A stretch of DNA of 64,000 nucleotides, taken from contig CM038464.1 of the NCBI GenBank assembly GCA_021464415.1, positions 558,001 through 622,000 of the forward strand, in the 5' to 3' direction. A model generated the notes under the pieces. That model was not told the DNA's origin, did no database searches, and saw only the letters and a program-made list of their open reading frames with translations. Every line of letters begins with the position of its first letter. The first letter of the stretch is position 1. This document shows positions 24,557 to 37,100 of the stretch, one piece after another. The stretch comes from Lonicera japonica (taxonomy: Eukaryota; Streptophyta; Magnoliopsida; Dipsacales; Caprifoliaceae). Position numbers and translations under genes: made by a program.

Positions 24557-26878
24557 CTATAAATGCTATTTGAAACTAGTTACAACAAATATGTGTGAGT
24601 AGAACGGAGTTGTAAATTATTCTTTTATGGATGTTGATGCTCTTCAGTTTCCTTCTATGTTTTTCTTCCTTTTGAATACGAAATGTGACTTTGGTACTTT
24701 GATATGCGCTAAGAACAAAAATGAGTGGGATTAGATGATCATGTAACAAAGTATTACAAAAAATAGAAAAAAGAAGTACCAAACACTCCGCATACCCTCA
24801 GATTCAATTATAGATAATCTCAAAAAGCATCAATGGACAACGGCTAACAAATCTAACTAAGCCGAGAACCAGACTGTTGAAAAGTTGATGTCAGATTCTT
24901 TTTAAGGAATATCCCTTAAAACGAACCATTCTGACCAACTGAATATATTTCGAAAATCCTTCCTGCATGACTAGTCATTATTAGCCACTTTCGTTGAATA
25001 GGTTCCTTGGAGAACTATCTTCTTTATACTCACACTCTGGGACTAACTGAACACCATCTACTTCCCCCACCAAGCGTAATTGGAAATCTCTCATACATCT
25101 TTCATGTCTGAAGACGTCAATCTCCTCATCCAACAAGCTGAGTTACTCAAGTCATGTATTCTTCTAATATGGACCTTTATAAAAGTTCTCCTATCCTACG
25201 ATCCCAAACACACTGTTGTTGCATGGAAGGTAGAAATCTCAGCCATCTAAAACAGTTTGCAATTTGAGTAGTGCCCTGTTTCTGACTCACTTCATGCAAC
25301 TATTGACACTGTCACCTTCTCCAAGGACGCTGGCACCATTCCTTAATCAGATAAGTGGATTGTGGTCCAACATTGCATGCAAGTATTTCTGCCAGAAAAA
25401 CCTGGCTTTTACAGAGGGAAGATTATTTACTCACAATTAGAGAAGTATCAAATCACTCTTCAGCCTTCGAAAGACTTGTAAGACCTTCACTTGACTACCG
25501 GATTACACCTTCTTCTTTTAGTTATTAATGAAATTTTTTTGTTATTTGACTAGTAATATCTTATGGAAGTTACTGCAAGTAAGGAACTAGCTAATGGAAT
25601 GACTATAGACTGAAAGAAAATCCAAACATGGCCTGTTTACTTTTCGCTAGGATTATCATTTGTCAAGGCAATGTTGGGAATCATTTTTTATGCGCAATGT
25701 TTCACTGTTAATATCACGTCTCTCACAAGTAAATTTCATTCTGGATATGCCCTAGTTTAAAAGGGGAGAAACAGAGTCCTGCACTTTCCGCCGGCTCCCA
25801 GTACAGCACTTATGTCATCAGCATGTTATGGGACTTGGAATTATCATCTGTTACTTTATGTTTTTTGTTCTCTCTCAACTTCCTCTTCTCCTTATGCAGA
25901 ATGGAAGTTCAATAGAGTGGCGTTCAGAGCTAATAAGTGGCATGTATGAAATTATTTTAAGATTTTACTTATGGTAGTATAAACATCAAACTTTAGTGAT
26001 CGATGTGGTAGTATCAACGCGATCACCTATGGAGATTTGGGATCTTCCATTATTTTAATGTTGGGTAGTAGTTCCATCAGTTTTATGCACAATTAATTAA
26101 TGTTTGTGCGTGCATTCATGTATTGTTAAATTAAACTTACTTGATGTTAAAGACCACCGTACGTAGGTACTCTTCTTCTGTATTTTCACGGATAGTAATG
26201 AGATCTACATCATCATTATAGCGAGTCTTGTATCCAGGAAGACTGTAGGTATGCATTAGCGTATAGATTAAGCTCTTTCCTCGATCAATATATATATATA
26301 TATGTGTGTGTGCTAGGTTCAAAGAGCGGTGCCTTTTTCCAATTTTCAGACCAATTAACCTTGTTTTTTCTTACTGATTCCAGACTTTCCCATGTTAGAA
26401 AACTCTGGGCCGGGTTCTATTTCCTGCCCCATTCGATTGGCACATCCGCAGTTCTCTAAATCCCTGCTGCATCAGATGCAGCTTAATTACAGTAATTAAC
26501 TACGTTATTCCCACAAGTATCCTAGCTCCCAAAAAAAGATAGTCATTGAGTACGTTGACTAGCTCTAGCTCTGTATAGACTCTTCAAGAAGACTCGACAT
26601 AGCGCGCGCAGCACCTGTAATGCGTGCATGTTAATATATCATGGTAATATATATGCTTAGCGGGTTTCAAACCCTTCCCAATTATCAAACAGTGAATAAG
26701 TTGCTACAGCTTAACTACTCCATAATACTTAGTTAGATATTTTTATACACCTAATTTATTTATTTTCAATGTGCATACATCAAAATGCACACACATCACA
26801 TATATTTGCAATTAGCCAACAGCGTTATAACATGTTATTAAAATTAATTGGTACAAGAATTGAAAGAGAAAGAATAAA
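24557..26878. other. Downstream spacer without a gene
   Basis: Mixed-composition sequence behind the PPR gene. The open frames at 24576-24782 and 26137-26322 are short and lack motifs. A TA/TG dinucleotide run lies near 26287-26312. No transposon ends recognised. Confidence 0.5.
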
Positions 26879-27183
26879 GCTCCATTTAATACCGAGATAT
26901 AAAATAGTAAAAATTAATATATTTTTATGAGAAGTTAGAAAAAAATTGAGGAATATGATCAGATGTTATCTTTCTTCTTCTTTTTTTTATTCATGGAAAA
27001 AATTTATTTAGGGGCGGCAAAGAAAAAAAATTCACAAAAAATAAAGAAGGATGTAAGACATTTATTTATAAAAAGAAACATAAGATGGGAGGATCTCAAC
27101 ACATCTCTCAATTTTATTTTTTATCTACTCGCAAAAATAAATTATTTTTATAATTATCTTCTATCTTATTATCAAACGGAAAC
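26879..27183. mobile_element. MITE, about 305 bp, hairpin type (same family as 46410)
   Basis: Left GCTCCATTTAATACCGAGAT and right (reverse strand) GTTTCCGTTTGATAATAAGA are inverted copies over about 100 bases. Sequence order and size match the MITE at 46410-46717 inside the ZIP intron (GCTCCGTTTGA end, AGAAGATAGAAAATAAGTTG). No intact target duplication found. Confidence 0.65.
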
Positions 27184-27253
27184 GAAACTGGATTCACAAA
27201 TATGTAATTAATAGTGTAATTGCAATTTTGAAAGCAATTTGATCTAGATTTGT

Positions 27254-29233
27254 TAGATCATCTCTAATATAACCATCAATCGAGAAAAAATGCCACATAA
27301 GATAAATACAAAATTCTAAAAAAATGCTCAATAATACAACTATTAATAATGACCATCAAGCTTATGTGGCAAAAATGAGAATAAACATTGTGAATGTGAC
27401 CCCCTACTTTTAAAGGGTATGTTAGACAATGACTTAATACAAAATTATCTTTTATGTCTACTTACTTTTATTTTTCAAGTTTTTAAGTATTTTAACTTTT
27501 ATTTTATAAATTATCTTTTTATATTTTTGACAAGTATGAATCAAGATTTACCAAACAAGATCCATTTTGCATATAAAGTTATTTATTTTATTTTCATGAA
27601 TTTCATAGTCAATAATCTTAAGGACAATTACAGTGGAGATGTTTTTTTAAAACTTATTTATGAATAAACTTTGGGAAAAGACAAATTAGACCCTAAAGTT
27701 TGGGTCTATATTCAATTCTTTCCTTGAAATTTCAAAATTGTTAATGTCTCCCCTAACGTTATATAAATGTTTCAATTTCACCCCATACTTTAACACCGTC
27801 CATAATTCCATCCAAATATTTTACACTTAACCCCTTAAAACTTTAAAAGTGACACTAAACTCACTTAATTTATATTTTTTTTAACTTTTAACTCCATTTT
27901 TGTTCACATACATCATTACTAGATTTGGTCACCCTCATCACCACTTCCGACCATCCACCGCCCTCCCCATCCCCATCCCCACACCACTATCATCTACTCT
28001 TCTTCAAAAAATTCACCATTGATATGTACACACACACATAGTGAAACCACCTCCGGCCACCTTCATAGCCACAACACCACTGCCATCTCCACCTTTTTCT
28101 CTCTTTAAACCAACTAACCCCACCCTCCCCGTCTCTACCATCAACGACTTCTCCACCATTGTGTTTCTCTCTCTCTCTATATATATATATATCTCCATTA
28201 ACAAAACAAATAAGAAGAAATGTTAACCAATCCTCCCCACCTCCGGCCACCTCCCTACCACCATTTCATTATCTCTCCTCCCTATCTCTTTAAATATATA
28301 TACCACCTCCGGCCACTTTCACCGCCCCAACACCACCTCTATCTCCACCTCTGGCGACCCCCTACCACCATTTCATTATCTCTCTTCTTTGCAATGGGAT
28401 GATTCATTTACCTAGTCCAAATAAATGGGTTTTTTCTCATTTGAAGAAGTACGAAATTGCAAAAATCACTAGGAGGAGAAAAATGAAGAAGTGGAGTAAC
28501 CTAGAAGAAGACACTTTGAGGACTTGTGTGCAGAAGTATGTGATTTCTTTTATCCATTTTTTCCATCTTTAATGTGTGATTGCATTGCATTTCCATGGAA
28601 TCAAAAGGCATTTTTTAAAAAAATAAAAAATTGCTTTCCATAGAATTTTTTAGGTCTAAAATCTACGGGGTTCAATTGGTTTCATTGTAAAACAACAGAA
28701 AAAAAAATAAAAAAATTGTTGCTTTTCTCATTCTTGTTCCCAACCTTTGGTGGGTTTAATTTGATTTTGGTATTTTAGTGTTAGTATAATTTTTGGTGAG
28801 TTTGATTTGATTATGTTATAGGTATGATATTTGGGATTTGAAAGGTGGAGATGGTAGTGGCAGTGGTGGTGGGGAGGTGGTTGTGCAGAGGAAAGAGAAG
28901 ATGGTGTAGGAGGACAATTGGAAATTAATAAAAATGGAGTTAAAAGTTAAAAAAATATAAATTAAGGGGCTTTATTGTCACTTTTAAAGTTTTAGGGGGT
29001 TAAGTGTAAAATATTTGGACGGAATAGTCAGGGGAGAAATTGAACCATTCATGTAACGATAAGGGAGACATTAATGATTTTGGAATATCAGAAAAATAAT
29101 TGAATCTTGACCTAAATTTCAAGGTTTAATTTATCTTTTTCCCATAAACTTTTGTGTGCCACATATGAAAGATATACTTACATGTTCATGGTTTGAAACT
29201 CTCTAACCCATTTTTACATTGGAGATGCTCTTA
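27254..29233. mobile_element. Older MITE-like element split by element C
   Basis: Left ATCATCTCTAATATAACC and right ACATTGGAGATGCTCTTAG resemble inverted ends of hAT-type MITEs (GAGCATCTCCAATG). Inner marks TATGTGGC and GTGCCACATA are also opposed. Element C sits between them, making a nest. The ends match only over short stretches. Confidence 0.45.
27673..29143. mobile_element. MULE-type non-autonomous element with about 260-bp inverted ends (element C)
   Basis: Starts GGGAAAAGACAAATTAGACC and ends as its inverted copy (TTTATCTTTTTCCC). Similarity spans about 260 bases, including AATATTTTACACTTAACCCC and ACTTTAAAAGTGACA. A perfect 9-bp duplication ATAAACTTT flanks it (27664-27672 and 29144-29152). 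The interior (27920-28400) is CCACC-rich with an internal duplication: CCACCTCCGGCCAC followed by CCACCATTTCATTATCTCTC recurs near 28240-28280 and 28360-28383. Short frames at 27990-28402 are low-complexity products of this sequence. Confidence 0.92.
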
Positions 29234-29905
29234 GACTCAGCCGATGCATTCTTGACATGGAGTCGTCAATTTTTGTTACCTCAAAGCTGTCTCAAAAATG
29301 ATAACCGCCAATAGTCTTATACTTCTATTAATTTTTGTTTTTAAGTTATCTATATTTATGTTACACATATACGCATATGCAAGAGAAATTAACTAGTGTG
29401 TGTGTGTATATATATATATATATGAAATTATGATTTTTTATATCGAATTTAGTGTCCTTTAAATATTATATATCAATTGAGAGTTTCTTAAGTTGAGTTC
29501 TCATAATTGCAAATATCATTGTTCTATGAAGTGGATTAATTGAGATGTGTAAAAATTGGAGCGAATAATATGTGACAATGACAATATATATATATATATA
29601 TGTATATATAATGTCAATTTAGTGAATGGTTAAAATTTGTTACATTAAAATGAGCTTACAATTCATTTTAAATAATTTAGAATTAATTATTTTACATACA
29701 CATACTTGAAACACACAATAAAATACGAAGTATGAAGAGTAATTTTGTACACAAAAGTAATTGTTTTATTTATTAGGAGAATTTCATATGTCAAGGAGGT
29801 TATTGTTGTAAAAAGAATGAAGTCTACAAAACAAAAATTGACACTCAGAAAAATTTGATATTCGATCTTCTGAAAGTCAGATTTTGTAGGTTTGAATTGT
29901 AATGG
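29234..29905. other. AT-rich spacer with TA runs
   Basis: TA dinucleotide runs near 29405-29424 and 29585-29603. A stretch from about 29600 to 29725 (GTTACATTAAAATGAGCTTA and onward) recurs at about 30335-30450 in the same orientation, so this area is part of a larger local duplication. No gene seen. Confidence 0.6.
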
Positions 29906-30175
29906 AGTGAAGATAATGACAAATCTTTTTACCAACTACGGTAAGAGTTTGATTTTGAAAATTCAAACAATAAATTTTAAACAAATTAAGATCATGCTCA
30001 ACCACAAAGAGTCATAATTTTGTTAAATTTTTGTTTTTAAAGTGAAGAAAATGACAAAACTTTTTACCAACTACGGTAAGAGTTTGATTTTGAAAATTCA
30101 AACAATTAATTTTAAACAAATTAAGATCATGCTCAACCACAAAGAGTCATACTTTTGTTATTTTTTTTTTTCAAT
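29906..30175 (+). repeat. Tandem duplication, 135-bp unit, two copies
   Basis: Copies at 29906-30040 and 30041-30175 share AGTGAAGA-AATGACAAA, ACCAACTACGGTAAGAGTTT and CATGCTCAACCACAAAGAGT with few differences. A 109-residue open frame over the second copy has no recognised domain. Confidence 0.9.
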
Positions 30176-30202
30176 TTGTCTATATTCATGTTACATATAT
30201 TT

Positions 30203-30312
30203 TGAAGCTACCAGGACTCGACTTGGGGAGCTCTCAGTCGAATTTAACGTTCGACCTAGGGAGCTCTCAATAGAACTCAGCACTGACCCCAGTACGCTAC
30301 TACTGGACCACT
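30203..30312 (-). mobile_element. Possible SINE fragment
   Basis: Reverse strand reads GTGGTCCAGTAGTAGCG, then GGTCGAACG, spaced roughly as polymerase III A and B boxes, with duplicated GAGAGCTCCC motifs between. No tail or target duplication was found. Confidence 0.3.
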
Positions 30313-30659
30313 TGTTGGTGGTTTATATATATAATGTGTATTTAGTAAATTGTTTAAATTTGTTACATTAAAATGAGCTTACTATTCATCTTAAATAATT
30401 TAGAATTAATTATATCACATACACATACTTAAAACACATAATAAAATAAAAAACAAAAGTATCTCCAATTATCTTATATAATTTTAATTTATATAAAATT
30501 TACACGTTTTATAAGAAAAATAATATGCAACAATCTTGTAAAAATTTTGACACTTAAAATTTGTATAAAAGATTCACATCATCTCTCTCCTTAAATTTTT
30601 ACAAAAATATCAAAAAACCAAAATTTAAAAATTATTTTTTAATAAAATTTATATATTTA

Positions 30660-31148
30660 AAATCTATTCAAATTTAATCCGTGAACACTCCCAAACCCAG
30701 CACCAACCAAAATCTCCTTATAAACATGACTTTTCTCCTTCTTTCTATTTTTTTTGTTTCCCAGAATATTTACCGCTCGACAGCGGAGACTAATCCCTTC
30801 GCTGATTGTAAGCACCTCGAAAGATAAAACAGTTGGCCCAAAGATTTAAAGCTACTCTATGTCCAAAACAAAAATCAAACTCCCCACACTTAATTAAAAG
30901 AAAAAGAACCCTTATTGCTGCACCACACCTCCTGAGTTTCCTTCTCTCTATTTAAAGTTCTAAACCACTACGTCCAAAAAAAAATTTAATTTTTAAATCT
31001 ATTCAGATTTGACCCGGTAAACCAGCCCTCCCCACCACCTACCGAAATCTCCTTTATAAACATGACTCTTCCCTCTACTCACCAAATCTCCACTTAACCA
31101 CATAAATACATACATTCATTCATTCTCCTCTCTCTCTATATATATATA
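30660..31148 (+). promoter_or_regulatory. PAL promoter with duplicated core
   Basis: Two copies of one module lie 335 bases apart. Upstream copy: CTATTCA, AC-type element ACCAACC at 30702-30708, TATAAA at 30719-30724, CATGACT. Downstream copy: CTATTCA, ACCTACC at 31037-31043, TATAAA at 31055-31060, CATGACT. AC elements are MYB sites typical of PAL and other phenylpropanoid promoters. The downstream TATA lies 94 bases before the start codon and is the likely active core. Confidence 0.75.
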
Positions 31149-34100
31149 ATGGACACAGAAATGGAGAATGGACACAGAAATGACGGGGTCGTTTCGGAAT
31201 TGTGCGTGAAGGATCTGTTGAATTGGGGTGTGGCGGCGGAGGGAATGAAGGGGAGCCATTTGGATGAGGTGAAGAGGATGGTGGCGGAGTTTAGGAATCC
31301 GGTAGTGAAGCTCGGCGGCGAGGGGCTCACGATTTCTCAGGTGGCGGCCATCTCTTCTGCAGGAGGAGGTGAGACTAGTACAGGGGTGAAGGTGGAGCTG
31401 TGGGAGGGGGCGAGGGAGAGAGTGAAGGCGAGTAGCGATTGGGTGATGGAGAGTATGAATAAAGGGACAGACAGTTACGGTGTTACTACTGGTTTTGGTG
31501 CTACTTCTCATCGGAGGACTAAACAAGGCGGTGCTCTTCAAAAGGAGCTTATTAGGTAAACAAACACCAACACCTATTTTTACTGTTTTGACCAATCATT
31601 CTTCTACTATCTATACAAGTTTTACATCGTGATTTTTTGACAATCACACATTAGTTAATTGACATAATAAATTTTGATAATTTCACTTTTTAGTTAATAA
31701 ATAATGGTCAAATTAAATATATCAGTCAAATATATACGGCACAATAGAATTATAACCATTTTGACGGAGCTTGATGAAATTTAGGGATGAGAATAATGGT
31801 AATATTATATGCTGTATATTATTATTGTCGTAAATTATACTTATCAAAACTTATTTTTATCAATTTTACTATGCAGCAAATATGCTTAAATTGTTTCTCG
31901 GGTTGGTGCTTTAGATGTGCAATTCCGTATAGTTTTGTTTTTTGCGAGTAAAAGCACAAAATTTCACAAGGACTTTTACTGTAAGGTAATGTATTTTTCA
32001 AACTTATTTAGTTAAATAGGGTTCTTTGACGAGGGACCATTTGTTTTTTTGCATGACAACTTGTAATTATAAGTTTTTATTCTAATCTTTTTTGAATTAA
32101 TTTATGTTGTCTATATCTTGATTTAATTATCGTCTGCGCCAAAATTGTCTGTTGGGTCTTCTATTGGCGAATCGTTATTTGGTTCATTTGGTGGAGAGGG
32201 ACTAGATGATGGAGGTAACTAATTTCTGTGCTCATTCCAACTCAATCCATTAGGATATTGATGGAGTTGAGATATAGTCAAAGTCTCCACGAAAAGTCTA
32301 TTAAATCTAAATTTTTTAGTCTATAATCTAGGGTATTCCAATTTATATTCGCTACAATATCTTTAATGGGGTTTAGTATATTGTTTTCTATCAAGGTGTC
32401 TAATTCTTGATCTACTTAATCAGATAACCACTGTCTATAAGTACATAAATTGTACGTACTAGTTGTTTCTATAAATCTAAGACGTATAATTCTTCCCACA
32501 TCTTTGTAGAAATTCTGTAGTCTCCTTCTTTGTACAAATTTTAATTTTTCTGTAGTCTTTTGCAATATATGTCTAAGATCATGAATGCCTCCGATAACGT
32601 CTATTTAAGCGTCATCTTTACCTTAAGGGAGGTTTTCTCGAGGATGGTTGACTTTAATTTCTTTTTCATTAAGATTCTCAAAAAAGAGATTTAATATATA
32701 TGTTTATAGAGTTTTCTAAGTATATAAGTCTTTTTGTTTCTTTAGTTAACCACCGACAAACGTGGTGTATGTAAGAAAAAGTTCTTCTTGTTCTAAAATG
32801 CACAACACGAACTAATCTTTGCTCGTCTAAACTAATTAATCCCTACCTTAATATAGGTTGGGTGCTGCTTATGTCTATTTGGTTAATAAAATTCTCGTAA
32901 TCTCTGTTTATAATGGTCATAAATTATCTATGAATAAATACTGGATTTTTCTTATATTTAAAGATTTAGCTAGCTTTAAGTATTTGTAATTAAAGGAATT
33001 AATTGTCAAGAATTATCTTAGGAGGACAATTGTCTGCCTTTTTCTTTCCTTCAGAAATTCTTTTAAATTGATTTGTATCAATCTCTTGATAATATTTATC
33101 TAGGTCTGTGTTAAGTATATGATCATACTTAGTTTCGTAGATGGTACGAAACTCGTCTCTGGCAATCTTTATAGTAGTGAAGTTTGCATGTAATGCATAC
33201 CATAAATAATTCAAATGATATTGTCATATAGCAATAATCATAAATGAAGTCTGTAAGGCTACATTTCATCTCAAATTTACACTTGCGGTTTGAATTTGTG
33301 TAGTATTGAGGTATTCTAGTATTTATTTCTTCTGTTAGGTTACAACAGTAATTGGCTTCTTCATAATTTAGATAAATTATTTCTTCTATTTGTTCATGAT
33401 CATCAATATTTGATGATGGTGCAAATTATTAATCCAACTTGTCCCGTCAACCACGAGCTGACACTTGGCTGTCCACGTCAGTAATCAGGCATGCCCCAGC
33501 GGGAGGAGCTCGGAAGAGCCATGTTGGTTCACTACAAGAAGGATAAAGCCCCTCACAAGTTGGACACCCGCTCGAGAATTAATTACATACAGCGAATTGC
33601 GGAGCTCGGGAGCTCCCTTTCACTTAACCACTATGCTAGAGTGGTTGGCAGAAGTATGGGCAGCTGCCACCTACTCTGCAGAACGCGCAGAACTCTCCTC
33701 ACCTTCATTAAATGCACACCAACTGCATTTAATGCACCGGAATTCATTGAGAAGCAATGTCAAAGTTAGTGATGATTGAAGCATGGCCCCAAACCTGCTC
33801 TGGGAGCTCAGGCCGCATGTTTCCTCTCAATCATAAATATACATGAAGCATTTACTTCTCTCAATAACTTGAACAATCCAACAACAACCAGAAAAACTTA
33901 AGAATAAGAAGAATCTAGCATTCAATAGTAAGAAGACAAGAGATAAATAGAAACTCAGGTCACTCAGTAGAGTTCCTAGAATAAAAAAGTCAGAACTCGT
34001 GTAGCCTGAGAACACTCTTATTGCAACATTGTGAAGATAGAATAGTTAGAGAGGCTTTTGTGAGTTTGTAATACTTATTTGTTTATCATCAATACAAAGC

Positions 34101-37100
34101 AAACTGAGCTCCTAGCTTTATTCCACAAATGAAGACTAACCCGTATATTCATACAAGGCCAATCTCTTTCATACATCTTTGACTCTTTTGGTTTGTTACA
34201 TTTATTATATAAATCATTTAATTCGATCATTTGACTGTGTGGTCTAAAATACCCTTCCAAGTTTTCAACACCAACAGTTGAGATGACGAAACATTTTTGA
34301 AAATCTTTTTCTTCTTCAGAAGATGATTCAGTATTTGACTCAGTTGTATATGCACTATATACACTAGTATTGTCATCAACTTTGAAGTCTGATAATTCAA
34401 TATTATATATAAGGTTTAAGTCTTGTGTGTCAGCTTGAGAAAGCATGACTCTATAAGCCTAACAATTGGTTTTATATCTTTGTCTTCTCTTTGAGAACAA
34501 TTTCTAACAAAATGTCTAGTCTTTTCGTATAATGAACACTCATTTTTTGATTTATATGATGTTGGTTTATTTTCTTCTTTTTTTTTTATAATTATGAACT
34601 TTTTGCTTTCATCTTAATTTTTCTTGAAATATCTCATTTTGGAAAATAGTTTCCTTTTTTTTTTGGATTTCTAAAGCTAGTCAACTTTTTAAATTTATAT
34701 TTATTATTGCTAGGGTCAGTATTGATTATAGATTTGAAAGTTTGCTTCCAATATTTCTTCTTATGGACTTTGGAAGTGCTTATTCCACATCTCCATTGGA
34801 TAGGAGCTATGTCTCTATCGTTTTTTATATAAGGCATATTCTTAAATGTTTCTGTGATCTTTTTGTTATTATATATTCTTTTGCGAAATTTATTCTTTCT
34901 CCAAGAGTATATTCTTTACAACAACAACAACAACAACAACAACAAGCCTTTATCCCAGTGGGGTCGGCTATGGATCAAACGACGCCATAGTGGTCTGTCG
35001 TGATAGTGAAACCATTCGCCTCTAAATCCTTCTTAATAGTTTCACCTAAGTTTTTCTAGTCTTCCTCTGCCTCTAACAACTGGCTTCCCTCCATATGATC
35101 CTCTCCTAACCATATCTGCAGGTCTTCCATACTGCCCAAACCATCTAAGTCGAGATTCAACCATCTTTTCTGTAATAGGTGCCACCCCAACTCCCTCTCT
35201 GATGGTAACTTTGGTCTTGCCACTCATCCATCTCAACATTCTCATCTCAGTACACTTAGTTTATTCTCGTGTTGGCTTTTGACCGCCCAACACTCAGTCC
35301 CATACAACATTGCTGGTCTATTAGAATTTTCCTTTTAACTTGAGTGGTACCTTTTTATCACATAACACACCCGAAGCTTTCCTCCATTTCAACCATCCTG
35401 CCCGGTGATTTACATCTCCCTCTATCTCCCCATCTTCTTGTATAATGGATCCAAGATACTTAAACCGAGTGACTATGACATTATCCCCAACTTTTACCTC
35501 TAAGTTAGTAGTGCGCCTTTTTTGAACTATATATTCTGTCTTACTTCTGCTTAAACGAAAGCATGCGCTTCTATTCTCCAAGTTTCCACCTTCCCATTTA
35601 GCTCTTCTCTGGACTCACCCACTAGGACAATATCATCTGCAAACAGCATACATCGCGGTGCTGGCTCTTGTGTGTTCCGTGAGTACATCCAAGACCAAGG
35701 TAAACAGATAAGGGCTCAAAGCGGGAGTCCTATTGGAAAATCTTCTGTGGACCCACTATGTGTTCTCACACTAGTCATAGCTCCTTCATACTGTCCTTGA
35801 TAACACGAATTAGCAATCCTAACCCCTTTCTTCTCTAGGGCTTTCCACAAAATCTCTCTGGGTACCCTATCGTACGCCTTCTCCAAGTCAATTAGGTCCT
35901 TTTGATCCCTCCGATATTGCTCCATCAAACGCCGCAACAAGTAAATTGCTCCATGGTCGACCTTCCGGGCATAAAACCAAATTGATTATCTAAAATGCTG
36001 GTTTCTTTTCTTAGTCTCCGCTCATCACCCTTTCCCATAACTTCATATATGACTCATGATTTAATCCCCCTGTAATTGGCGCAATTTTGTATATCCCCTT
36101 TATTCTTATAAATCGGGATTAGGGTGCTTCTCCTCCATTCTTCCGGCATCTTCTTTGCCTCAATATCTTGTTGAAAAACCTTGTGAGCCAACCAATGCCT
36201 TTATCACCTAGACCCTTCCAAACCTCAATAGGTATACTATCTGGCCCAACTGCTTTACCACTTCATTCGTATCAATGCTTCTTTCACTTCCTTTCTTGAA
36301 TTCTGCGATAAAAGGTGAAATTTTGGTCATCCTCTCGCATGTTCAGCTCATCTCCACATGCTAAAATCTCGTAACCTTCATTAAATAATTTGTGAAAATA
36401 GTTCGTCCATCTCTCTTGTAGTCTTGTTCTTTAACCAAGACATTACCTTCTTCGTCCTTAATGCATCTCACTTGATCCAAGTCTTTTGTCTTCCTTTCTC
36501 GACCTTTAGCAAGTCGGTAAATAGCTTTTTCCCCAGCTTTGGTGCCTAAAGATTGGTATAATCCATCAAAAGCTTTAGTCCTCGACTCACTCACCGCCTT
36601 CTTAGTCTCTTTCTTTGCTTCTTTGTAAGATTCCCAATTTTCCGTTCTTACATAGAGACCAAGCTTTAAAGCATTTCCTTTTTACCTTAACTTTATCTTG
36701 TACACTATCATCCCACCACCAAGATTCTTTATCCCTAGGTCCACACCCTCTTGATTCACCCAGCGTCTCTTTAGCTATCTTCCTGTCCGCCTTGTCCCAC
36801 ATATCATTTGCGCTTCCGTTTGCCTCCCAAAACCCTCCCTCCAGCACCTTGTGTTGAAAGATCCTTTGTTTTTCACCCTTCAAATGCCACCATCTAATCC
36901 TTGAAACCTTACCTTGGCCCCTTCTCTTCACTTTCCCCTTAACTCGTATATCCATCACCAGGACTCTATGTTGGGTAGTCAAGCTCTCTCCAGGTATGAC
37001 TTTACAGTCCATACAACTCTTTAATATTATTAATTTCAGGCCACTTTCCATATTCATTAATAAGAAAATATCTTAAAGTTAGGAGTTTTCTTAAATACTC

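Noticed and set aside
27990..28402. Several 60-86-residue frames in CCACC-rich sequence
   Set aside because: Low-complexity products inside element C; no conserved motif.
31116..31595. 159-residue reverse frame over PAL exon 1
   Set aside because: Shadow of the PAL coding strand with no family pattern.
33465..33779. 104- and 92-residue plus-strand frames as a gene
   Set aside because: They overlap in two frames within an inserted promoter-like segment and show no domain.
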